Shown here: positions 7,051-16,000 of the stretch, one piece after another | Numbering within the stretch: the first letter of the stretch is position 1 | Layout: every line of letters starts with the position of its first letter | Source: an uncultured Methanobrevibacter sp. | GTDB taxonomy: Archaea > Methanobacteriota > Methanobacteria > Methanobacteriales > Methanobacteriaceae | Assembly (NCBI RefSeq): GCF_947170395.1 | Contig: NZ_CAMVTE010000025.1 | Span: 1 to 33,663 of the forward strand | Reading direction: 5' to 3' | DNA length: 33,663 nt | The notes under the pieces: model-generated | The model's database searches: none | Seen by the model: only the letters and a program-made list of their open reading frames with translations | What the model was told of the DNA's origin: nothing | Program-made: the position numbers and the translations under genes

Positions 7051-10000
7051 GTTAATTTTTATTGTTGCTGTTTTAGTTGCGGATTTGTATGTATTATCTC
7101 CAGCGTAGCTGACAGTGGCTTTATATGAACCTTTTTTAGTTAAACTAAGTTTGAAGGTTGCTTGGCCTTTATCATTGGTTTTTGCTGTGATAGTTTTTCC
7201 GTCAACTTTTAAGGTTACCTTTTTGCCTGCTCCGAAGTATGTTTTGCCGTCTGCGCCTTTTACAGTGCTTAATGTTACTGTGTAGGATTTGGTTTTTGCA
7301 GATGCTTTATATGATTTGTTCGGAGCTGTGATTGTAACAGGCTTTTTGGTAATGGTAATCAGGTATACTGACATTGATGCGTCATAGCCTTCATCACCTA
7401 GGAATGCTACAGCGAAAGTCAATCTGTTTTCGGCTGCAAGGTTGATTTGTACACTTGCATAACCGTTTTCATCAGTGAATCTTTCTAAGCATTTACCGTT
7501 GTAACCTATGAGTACTGTTTTGTTTGCAAGAGGTTTGCCGCTTACGTCCTTGAGCTGTACGGTAAAGTTTCCACCTCTTTCACCTGCATTGTATTCTACA
7601 GCGTTTTGGGTGTAGTTGTTACCTTCAATGACTGTTGCAACTCTCTTAGGAGCAATGTCCTTTAAGACAATTGAAGAGTTTACAGGTGTGTTGATTTTAG
7701 AACCTGCGAAACCGAATTCAACCAAAGCGTTTGAACCAGCATCGATTGAAAATACACCGTTTTCATCAGTGGTTGTTGTATTTTCAACACCATTTACTTT
7801 GTAAACGATTTTTTCATTTGCGATTGGTTTTCCATTGCCGTTAAGTAAAGCCGCACTGATTGTTCCGTTACCGTTGATGGTCATGTCATCGAATCTGGAT
7901 TCTGTAACCTTTTGGGCTGTGATAATCATCTGGTTCAATGCCAAAATGGTGGAACCTGTTGCAACAAATGAGATGTTGACTACATCTGAAGCGTTGTCGG
8001 TTTCATAGCTAACATAATCAAGTGAGTTTGAAGAGCCGTTCCATTCATCAATGAATTCTTCTCCGTCGAGGATGATGTTTCCTTCACCTTTTTGAGCACC
8101 TGCAGCAAAGATAATTGCCTTATAGATGCTTACATCTTTGGTATCAATGGCAATTTGACTGTCTGAACTGACGATTCTTCCTGCCTTGTTGTAAGAACTT
8201 CCAGCCAGCAAATCGGCTCCGTCAGCCATGTATGCTGTGAAAATGTATTTGCTTCCGGTTTCATTCAAGAAGTAAATCATGTTGGAAGGATAGAAAGCAG
8301 TCAGTCCTTTAGGTTTATCAATGACAAGAGTGTTATTGCCGTTTTGAATGAGGTCAGTTACATCAAATACAAACAGACCGTAACCGTATATGCCAGAGGA
8401 ACCCAGATTGGACTGGTCCCTGTATTGGACTTTAGGAGTAATGACATTACCGTTGAAGGTTGCATTGAATATAGGTCCGTTTACACCGGATTTGTCCCAG
8501 TTATAGGCAAGATAAAGCAACGCTTTGGTTAATACTGAATCACCCATATCTATTTTCCAGACATCAGTTCTGTTAAGTGCAGATCCTGCTGCATATGTTG
8601 AAACATCCTGTGTATCAATTTTCATACCGCCGGTAAATTGAATGACAGAAATGTCTTCGATGTAGGTTGCATTGTAAGCCATGTCCTTTTCGAGATAACC
8701 GTTGTATAAAACAGGTACGGTTATGGAAGTTTCACCGACAAGTTCCTCTCCGTATTTTACGTTTACTGCATAGTTGACTTTTGTGTTGTTTGCACCGCTT
8801 ACGGTTGTCTCATCAACAGGCCTTACAGTAGGGTCAGTCAACATTACGGTAGTCTTGTTTGCACCATCCAAAGCGACAACGGTACTGTTTACAACACCAC
8901 CATCCGCAAGCAATTCAACTGTGTAGTTTGTTGGCTTGTTAGCTTTTACATCAATAGTAACAACATTGACGGTTCCTGCAAAGCAGGTGTTGGCATATTC
9001 GGTAGCCAAACTGACATCAGCTGCAACATTTTCTTTTGCTGTAAAAATCATCTGGTTCAATGCCAAAATGGTGGAACCTGTTGCAACAAATGATATATTG
9101 TTAATTTCAGGAGCGGTTTCATTGAACACGTAATAAACGAAACTTAATGAATTTGAAGTGTCGTTCCATACATTGACGTTTTCTACACCATTGTAAATGA
9201 TGTTACCTTCACCTTTTTGAGCTCCAGCTGCAAAGACAATAAGTTCTCCATAGTATATATTTGCAGTGTCGATTGAAATCTGACTGTCGGATTTGACCAG
9301 TCTTCCTGCCTTGTTGTATGAACTTCCAGCCAATAAATCAGCACCGTTTGCAATATATGCAGTGACAACTATATTGCTGTCTGTACTGTTCCAGAAGTAG
9401 ATTAGATTGGACGGATAGACAGCTGTCAGTCCTTTAGGTTTTTGTAAAACCATGGTATTTGTTCCATTTTGGACAATGTCAGATACATCATATACAAACA
9501 GACCGTAACCGTATTTGCCTGAGGAACCCATATTGGACTGATCCCTGTATTGGGCTTTAGGAGTAATGACCTTACCGTTGAAGGTTACGTTAAATACAGG
9601 TCCGTTTACACCGGATTTGTCCCAGTTATAAGCAATATAAACTAATGTATTGGCAAATGTTGAATTTTCATCCAGGTCAATTTCCCAAACGTCTGTTCTG
9701 TTGGTTACAGCAGCACCGATGTATGTTGAATCCTCCTGAACGTCAAACATGAATCCGCCGGTGACTGTGATTTTGGTGATGTCTTCAATGTATGTTGCAT
9801 TGTAAGCCATGTCCTTTTGAAGATAACCATTGTATAGAACAGGTACTTCCTTGGATATTTCACCAACGATGTCTGAGCCATATTTTACGTTTACTGCATA
9901 GTTGACTTTTGTGTTGTTTGCACCGCTTACAGTTGTCTCATCAACTGGCCTTACGGTAGGATCAGTCAACATTACGGTAGTCTTGTTTGCACCATCCAAA

Positions 10001-11028
10001 GCAATGACAGTACTGTTTACAACTTTACCGTCAGCCAAAAGTTCTACAGTATAATTGGCAGCCATGTCTGCTTTAACGTCACTGGTTATGACATTTACAG
10101 TGCCTGCAAAGCAGGTGTTTGTATATTCAGTAGCCAATGTGGCTTCACCAGCAATTCTATTTGACTTTAACCTTAAAACGGACAGCACATTTTTAAGTGA
10201 AGCGTAAGTTCCTGTACCTGCATTTGTAGAAATGAGTTCAGTTGAGGTATAGTCCTTTACCTTACCTGTTACGTTCCAATAGTTGTATTGGTAGTAGTTA
10301 CCGCTTGTATGGTTTGCGGCATCTCCCAGCAGTTCACCGTTGAGCATGTATGTTCCGTCACCGCTTGAAAGGGCAATGTTAATCAGGTCCGCTTCAGCGA
10401 TATCGAATGATGCGTCTGTTGGGAAAACGGTAGTCACATTTGTTTTTGTCCATTTTTGAGTAGAATCAACCCAATAGGAGATAGTATCATTGTCCCCATC
10501 ATCATAAGCTAAAATCAAAGCTATGAGTTTAATTCTTCCATCGAATGATTTGTTTTCCATACTGAAAGTATCAACCTTAATGACGACTGATGAACCGTTC
10601 AAACCCTTAAAGGTATCGGTTAAATCATAATACATCTGATAATCAGAATAACATTTGTTGATGTGATCATTTACTGTATAGATTGTTCCATCAGCGCTCC
10701 CATCTTCAATCCACAATTGCTCTGAAGCTATCTGCTTTTCTCCTGCAGTAGTATTGATGCTTACATTGGCATTTGCCCCGTAAGTATTCTTGGCACTACC
10801 TGCATAGACATTTACATATAAATCTGCATGCTTGATTTCCTTAGCATCAGAAGGCACGTCGTAGGTCAATTGCCCACTTGTAGTCCATGGATTGGCAGTA
10901 GCTACATCCACATCTCCTGAAACTACATCAGAATCAGTGCTCTGTAAATCGTCCGCACTTACAGCGCCCAGAGAAAAAACAATCATGGATATTAATACAA
11001 ATAAAAAGATAATTGATTTATTTCTCAT
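7048..11028 (-). CDS. Secreted adhesin-like protein with DUF3344 region, two large repeats and Ig-like domains
   Basis: This 1326-aa protein begins with a signal peptide (about 1-25, ending VSADD). Residues about 46-290 match the DUF3344 type found in methanogen surface proteins. Two long repeat units follow, about 297-672 and 673-1041. Each opens with (T/S)LATEY(T/A)NTCFAGTVNV and ends with VATGSTILALNQMI. The C-terminus holds Ig-like beta domains: about 1046-1125, 1130-1228 and 1230-1326. The last is of the bacterial Ig-like kind, with KVTLKVDGKTITAKTNDKGQ. Many N-x-S/T sites suggest glycosylation. No C-terminal membrane anchor is visible, so it is released or held by the Ig domains in the wall. 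Its upstream region carries six AGTAATACT-like boxes shared with the CobN operon, suggesting joint regulation and perhaps a ligand-capture role. Confidence 0.88.
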   Translation of the reverse strand: MRNKSIIFLFVLISMIVFSLGAVSADDLQSTDSDVVSGDVDVATANPWTTSGQLTYDVPSDAKEIKHADLYVNVYAGSAKNTYGANANVSINTTAGEKQIASEQLWIEDGSADGTIYTVNDHINKCYSDYQMYYDLTDTFKGLNGSSVVIKVDTFSMENKSFDGRIKLIALILAYDDGDNDTISYWVDSTQKWTKTNVTTVFPTDASFDIAEADLINIALSSGDGTYMLNGELLGDAANHTSGNYYQYNYWNVTGKVKDYTSTELISTNAGTGTYASLKNVLSVLRLKSNRIAGEATLATEYTNTCFAGTVNVITSDVKADMAANYTVELLADGKVVNSTVIALDGANKTTVMLTDPTVRPVDETTVSGANNTKVNYAVNVKYGSDIVGEISKEVPVLYNGYLQKDMAYNATYIEDITKITVTGGFMFDVQEDSTYIGAAVTNRTDVWEIDLDENSTFANTLVYIAYNWDKSGVNGPVFNVTFNGKVITPKAQYRDQSNMGSSGKYGYGLFVYDVSDIVQNGTNTMVLQKPKGLTAVYPSNLIYFWNSTDSNIVVTAYIANGADLLAGSSYNKAGRLVKSDSQISIDTANIYYGELIVFAAGAQKGEGNIIYNGVENVNVWNDTSNSLSFVYYVFNETAPEINNISFVATGSTILALNQMIFTAKENVAADVSLATEYANTCFAGTVNVVTIDVKANKPTNYTVELLADGGVVNSTVVALDGANKTTVMLTDPTVRPVDETTVSGANNTKVNYAVNVKYGEELVGETSITVPVLYNGYLEKDMAYNATYIEDISVIQFTGGMKIDTQDVSTYAAGSALNRTDVWKIDMGDSVLTKALLYLAYNWDKSGVNGPIFNATFNGNVITPKVQYRDQSNLGSSGIYGYGLFVFDVTDLIQNGNNTLVIDKPKGLTAFYPSNMIYFLNETGSKYIFTAYMADGADLLAGSSYNKAGRIVSSDSQIAIDTKDVSIYKAIIFAAGAQKGEGNIILDGEEFIDEWNGSSNSLDYVSYETDNASDVVNISFVATGSTILALNQMIITAQKVTESRFDDMTINGNGTISAALLNGNGKPIANEKIVYKVNGVENTTTTDENGVFSIDAGSNALVEFGFAGSKINTPVNSSIVLKDIAPKRVATVIEGNNYTQNAVEYNAGERGGNFTVQLKDVSGKPLANKTVLIGYNGKCLERFTDENGYASVQINLAAENRLTFAVAFLGDEGYDASMSVYLITITKKPVTITAPNKSYKASAKTKSYTVTLSTVKGADGKTYFGAGKKVTLKVDGKTITAKTNDKGQATFKLSLTKKGSYKATVSYAGDNTYKSATKTATIKIN
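7906..9012 (-). repeat. Second long internal repeat of the adhesin gene
   Basis: This encodes residues about 673-1041, a copy of the unit at 9013-10140. Long stretches are nearly identical in protein and DNA, including the segments coding TTVMLTDPTVRPVDETTVSG and ADLLAGSSYNKAGR. The near-identity points to a recent duplication or gene conversion and could allow recombination between the units. Confidence 0.8.
9013..10140 (-). repeat. First long internal repeat of the adhesin gene
   Basis: This encodes residues about 297-672, with a period of about 376 residues to the next unit. It carries the same conserved blocks as the copy at 7906-9012, with more differences in the middle and end. Confidence 0.8.
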
Positions 11029-11137
11029 AGTATCCCATAATAATTTTTCGGCATTTTATTTAAAGAAGAAATAAGAGGCGAATAAATATTAAGACATAAT
11101 AGAGCTTTAAATAAAATAGCCTTAATGTTAATGAAGT

Positions 11138-11285
11138 AGTAATACTGATATAAATATTATCTTAATACTAAATCGCGAAATTAGACCTAAAAAGTAATAC
11201 TTTTGCCAAATAGTAATACCAAATGGCTTAAAAATATAAAAAAAGTAATAACTAAATAAAAAAATAAAAAATGAAAAGTAATACT
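11138..11285 (-). promoter_or_regulatory. Array of six AGTAATACT-like boxes upstream of the adhesin gene
   Basis: Boxes start at 11138, 11161, 11193, 11212, 11244 and 11277. Those at 11138, 11193 and 11277 are exact AGTAATACT; the others differ by one or two bases (CTTAATACT, AGTAATACC, AGTAATAAC). The 9-mer is palindromic around its middle base. Distances to the start codon are 110, 133, 165, 184, 216 and 249 bp, nearly those of the array before the CobN gene. Several steps are 32-33 bp, about three helical turns. This is probably a binding array for a DNA-binding regulator. Which regulator is unknown. Confidence 0.75.
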
Positions 11286-11301
11286 TTATATATTAAATAT
11301 A

Positions 11302-11637
11302 TTAACCTTCCACCATAATCAGTTTGCCCGTTGCAGGATCCTTATATACCTTTCCCATTTCCATATAGCCCTGACCGGAACTTTCGGAAGACTCCGGAGT
11401 ATCATTGAGCTCCTGGCCCTCAGTCACTTCGGTAATGTTGGCTGTAGCCTCCTGAACCGCCTGACTCTGGTCCTGGGAAGTGTCTGAAAATATGACGCTC
11501 TGCATATTCCAGCTGATTACTACAAATATCAAAAATCCAACGGCAATAACAAGCATCGCATCAACAAGGTTTGTGGTTCCGGCTAAAGGATCCTCTTCAC
11601 CTTCACTGAATCTCTTTTTGCATTTACGCCTAACCAT
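11302..11637 (-). CDS. DUF2149 protein, ExbD-like stator subunit
   Basis: This 111-aa protein has one membrane helix (about 27-46) after a short basic N-terminus, and an outside tail rich in Gln, Glu and Ser. The motif DPLAGTTNLVDAMLVIAVGF places an Asp (residue 26) at the head of the helix, as in the proton-carrying Asp of ExbD/TolR (NVTPFIDVMLVLLI). It matches DUF2149, which occurs beside ExbB-like proteins in methanogens. It lies 15 bp downstream of the ExbB-like gene and closes the CobN operon. I infer that it forms a proton-driven motor with that protein. Confidence 0.8.
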   Translation of the reverse strand: MVRRKCKKRFSEGEEDPLAGTTNLVDAMLVIAVGFLIFVVISWNMQSVIFSDTSQDQSQAVQEATANITEVTEGQELNDTPESSESSGQGYMEMGKVYKDPATGKLIMVEG

Positions 11638-11652
11638 AGCTAGAACCCCATA

Positions 11653-12297
11653 TTACTGATTTAACTTATCCAATAAGGCATCGACCAGGGCATCAAGGTT
11701 GGATAAATCCTCTTCATACCATCTGCGTCTGATTTTTGAAACGAAATAGCCGACAGCACCCGAACCGATACCGACAACTGTAGTGTCGAATGCGACAATG
11801 ATTGCGCTGGCCAGGGTATTTACGTCACCGGCTCCCAAAGCGGCAAGACCGGGACCCATCGGAATCAGTGTACCCATAAGCCCTAATGTCGGACCGATAC
11901 GTGTGACTATATCTGTTCTTTCAATTGTTTTTCCAAGCTTTGTTTCCTCAAATTCAATCAGTTTGCGTGCAAGAGTCTGTCTGGAATCTGATGTCAATGA
12001 CTCTGCTCTCAATACCTTAACCAGAATGACTTTCTGGTTTTCATATAGCTTGGCATTCTTGATTATGTTCATCAGTTCATCAGCAGAACTTGCCCTTGAT
12101 ATTTCATAAATCAGCTTTTCAAGCAAGTCGGGTGTGACCTTCTTTCTGGAAGTGTATTCAGAAATAAGACTACCCAATGTAAGTATTGCAAAAAATGCAA
12201 ATATTACAAGAAATATGATTACAGGAATCTGGAGACTCTGAGCAATCATATTCAAACCGGAAGTCAGCACTTCACTTCCAGGAATTGTTGTTACCAT
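11653..12297 (-). CDS. MotA/TolQ/ExbB-family proton channel protein
   Basis: This 214-aa protein has three membrane helices: about 22-46, 130-155 and 165-187. Between the first and second is a cytoplasmic helical part (about 50-125). The motif RIGPTLGLMGTLIPMGPGL followed by LASAIIVAFDTTVVGI is the conserved core of MotA/TolQ/ExbB proteins that lines the proton path. It is packed tightly in the operon, 14 bp after the DUF2162 gene and 15 bp before the DUF2149 gene. With the ExbD-like protein it should make a motor driven by the ion gradient. Archaea lack the TonB/outer-membrane system, so the driven partner is probably the exported CobN-like protein or the DUF2162 permease. Confidence 0.88.
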   Translation of the reverse strand: MVTTIPGSEVLTSGLNMIAQSLQIPVIIFLVIFAFFAILTLGSLISEYTSRKKVTPDLLEKLIYEISRASSADELMNIIKNAKLYENQKVILVKVLRAESLTSDSRQTLARKLIEFEETKLGKTIERTDIVTRIGPTLGLMGTLIPMGPGLAALGAGDVNTLASAIIVAFDTTVVGIGSGAVGYFVSKIRRRWYEEDLSNLDALVDALLDKLNQ

Positions 12298-12311
12298 ATA
12301 CTATACCACCA

Positions 12312-13019
12312 TCAATCTAAATAACTGTTATTTTTAAAGTAAAATCCGCCTAAAAACATTATCATCAGCACCAAACCCAAAACAGCCAAAGCATATTCCG
12401 GAGAGGCTATTGTTATTGCATCCATAGGATTTTGCAGAAGTGCAGTAATGTTCGGCAGGAATAAAGCGGACAATAGGAAATAAATTCCTAAAAAGAACAT
12501 GAAATTTCCCAAAACAATCGGATAAGGTTTATTTACAAATCTGACCAGGTAATTTGAAGCGTAATATGTTAAAAGTATTGTCAAAACCAATGCAACAGCT
12601 ACAATTACGCTTAAATTCATGAGCCCCAATCCAACGGTAGGAGCCACCAGCATGATACTTACGATGATTGACCCAAAACAGCACGGGCAGGGAGCAACAA
12701 CCGCCATACATGTAGCTGCAGTTGTATTCTTTTCAAATACCTTATATTCCCTAATCGTAAATATTCCAGCCAAAATCATTATGACTGCCATTATCAGGAA
12801 AAATTCAAAATTATAAGTATAAATCAAATCGGTGATTTGAGTTGTAAAGAACGAGGATATCTCTGTCAATATCAAAACCCCTCCACCATAACCAATAGAA
12901 ACCATTGCCAAATATCTTTTTGACATGTTTGCAAGTCCTGTTGCAAGACCCAATTTGATTCCAAATATCAAAACAGCGGACAAGATTCCCAGCTGCCATA
13001 ACAAGTTAATTACTTCCAT
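12312..13019 (-). CDS. DUF2162 multi-pass membrane protein, probable transporter
   Basis: This 235-aa protein is almost entirely hydrophobic, with about seven helices. A Cys-Pro motif (APCPCCFGSI, about 109-118) lies at a helix end and looks suited to bind a metal or take part in thiol chemistry. The layout matches DUF2162, annotated as a predicted transporter of archaea and some bacteria. It follows the CobN-like gene by 34 bp and precedes the ExbB-like gene by 14 bp. It may carry the metal or tetrapyrrole released or captured by the CobN-like protein. The substrate is not shown by the sequence. The start ATG has a GAGGG site upstream. Confidence 0.75.
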   Translation of the reverse strand: MEVINLLWQLGILSAVLIFGIKLGLATGLANMSKRYLAMVSIGYGGGVLILTEISSFFTTQITDLIYTYNFEFFLIMAVIMILAGIFTIREYKVFEKNTTAATCMAVVAPCPCCFGSIIVSIMLVAPTVGLGLMNLSVIVAVALVLTILLTYYASNYLVRFVNKPYPIVLGNFMFFLGIYFLLSALFLPNITALLQNPMDAITIASPEYALAVLGLVLMIMFLGGFYFKNNSYLD

Positions 13020-13053
13020 TGTTTCCCTCTTTTAAAAAATAAAATAAAATGAA

Positions 13054-16000
13054 CTATAACTTTTCATTGAATAGTTCATCCAAATTATTGCTTTTCTTAA
13101 CATCATCCTTATCTCTAAAGTAACCGACTCCAATTATAAGAATTAAACATATCACTCCTAAAACTGCTATTAAACTCATTCCGACCTCACTTGCTGACTG
13201 TTGGGTTACCGGATTGATTTCAATGGATTTCTTGACGTCAGCCCCTTCCGCAGCAGATGCACCAACTTCTCCTGAAGAGGAACTTTCCCCCACATCTGAA
13301 ACTGCATCGCCGTTGGAGTTTCCATTGCTTTGTGAATGCTGAGTATTTGTTGTAGTTGCGTTTGAAGATATTGTTGAACTGGATGTTGAACCTTTTGTCG
13401 GATTTGGAGTTGAAGGTGCGCTGTTTGAAGGATCCGCATTTGCTTCAGGCGGAACGTTTTGGGTATTGTTTAAAAATACCGGGTTTTGAGTTGCGTCATA
13501 GAGTTTCGGAAGCAGTTGCGCAAGGATATCCGGATTTACGTACTGCACTGCCCATTGCATCATCGCAATGTTTCCGCAGCTGCAGTCACAGCATGCCACA
13601 CCGTTTTTGACAGTTGCCTGAGCCCATGTATTTGCAATGTTGCTCAATGTGGCATCATCAGCATTCCAATATCCTTCGTGAATGGAGGTCAGCATTGTTC
13701 CACTCATTGAAATGAGTGAATATGCATTGTTTCCGCTTTTAAGCCATTCTGTTACTCCCAGATTATATTTGTCATTGTAATATGTATCGTAAACCCTGTT
13801 CCACAGGTCATCTGAAACTGAAGAAGGCCTTGTTACCTGCCAACCGTAAAGGTTGCTTACGAATTTGTTTGACATGTAACGTGCACCGCTGTATCCTTCA
13901 GCCATCATTCCCTTAATCCAATTCGGATTGTCATATCTTGCTGCGATTTCCTTATACATCACCTCTTCAAGAGATGAGATATATGCGTTGCTTTTATCGG
14001 CATACATCAGCACCTTCATCTTAGGGGATTTTCCTGAAACGTTTTCAACAGCCATGGACAGTCCTCCCCAGTAATCGAAGAAGTCGTCGTTGTCGAGAAC
14101 CCCATACTGGTTTGTGTTACGGCTGGTAATTATTGTGTCGGAATTTGACAGCGCCCTTAAAAAAACAAGGGAATTTGTATCTCCCCAGTAATTTTTGGAA
14201 TACATGTTTCCCATTCTTCCAAGGTAGAACTGGGCAAGCTCATCAGTATTGTTCCATGTCCATGACATTGATACCAATTTTGATATTCCGGCACCGTAAT
14301 CCCCGTTAGGCGGTGCAAATATCCTTGTTATTGCGCATTCGCCTGCATAGGTTGCATTGTATCCTATGCTTAAATAATAAAGACAATCCTCTATCCAATG
14401 TTGAGCGACATAATTGTCACTTAAATCTTCATTTGAAGCACCATAATAATTGATTCCACCGACAACGCCTTCAAGAGCCTGTCTGAGCTGACTGCCGTAT
14501 TCCCCATTCATCAAAGTATCATTGTTGATTATTGTGAGATATGACCTTGCCAAAGTCACCCTATATGCGTTGTCCAAAAGAATTGACTGTGAAGAGTACA
14601 AATCCCTAAACAGTCCGCTTGTAATTACGGTTACATCTATTCTTTTTTTGGCCCATCCATCAGGACGGGTCAAATCGTTGAGTTTAATAACTTCAGGCAT
14701 TGCACCAACCTTTTTACCAGTAGGATTTCCTTCATCGTCAAAACCTGCTGATGATGAATCTGTCCAGACAGGCTTCATTCCAAGCAGATAAAGGACTGAT
14801 GAAACCAATGCCCCATCATCCCTTGCTGTTTCAACACACCAGATACCCATTATGACCTTTTCGGTTGTATCATTGAGGTCTGCCAGTGTGAGGAGTGCAA
14901 GGGTTTTTGCATAATTCCAGGCATCCTGTGTAGGAAGCTCACTTGACTGGTCCTGGAACATGTTTCCACCTGTCGGAAGCACGGAAGGTTTAACTACAAC
15001 CTCTCCACCTTCACTTACAGGAACATATCGACCGTTCAAACCGTTAAGCATTGAATCGAGCTCACAGGATATGCTCTGATTAATTAAATTGATGTATGTT
15101 TTTGCAAGGTCAAGACAGGCAATCAGATTTGCATTTGCATCCTTAATCATTGAACCGACAGTATCCACATCCCAATAAATCAGTGCCCTGCAGATGTCAT
15201 AGGACTTGTTCATTATAAATTCCCTTTCAAATGCGGACAAGTCACCGTAATCTTTTGAGTAGTAGATTTTTGAAAGTTCAGTGAATAAATTAAGGACTCC
15301 CTGATTGTCATCCAATACCAGATCATGAGCAAGCATTGCACTTACCGTATTGGCAATGTCAGCTTCGCTCCATGCCTCTCCTAAAGCATGAAGACCTAAA
15401 GGATATAAGGTATCCTGAGCTGATTTAAGGAATGTATTTACCTTCTGGATTAAATCGGCATCGCCAATTTGTCCGACATCACTCTTGTTAAGACCAAGAT
15501 TGGTTGAATAGTCATTTGCAATGACCAAATCCCTGATTGAGCTGGAAATGTTCTGTCTTTGGGAATCGGTTTTGGCACCGTCATAGTCATTGACAAGACT
15601 GGCCAAAACAGTAAGATTGCCATAAAGATGAGTGAATGCCATCGGAGATGTGAGGTGTGAAATTATCACTGCAAAACCTCTTCTTTTGGCCTGGATAGCT
15701 TCACCCAAACCGTCACTGATATAGAAATAAAGCTGCGGAACGTCACCGACAACAATTGATCCGTAATCGGTGGCTGACAAAAGAATCTCTTTTCCAGGCA
15801 GCCATTCGTGGGTTGCATGTCTTCCTACAAAAATCATTGAATTTGAATATCTTGTCTGCATATAGTAGTATGCGGCCAGATATTGATGTGTTGGAGCAAC
15901 GGCAGTACAGTGGTAGAGATTTTCAATGTCTGACTCCCAACCCCTTTGAGGTTCAGGGGCGATGAATACGTTTCCGAATGTCAGACCCGGAATTACAAAA

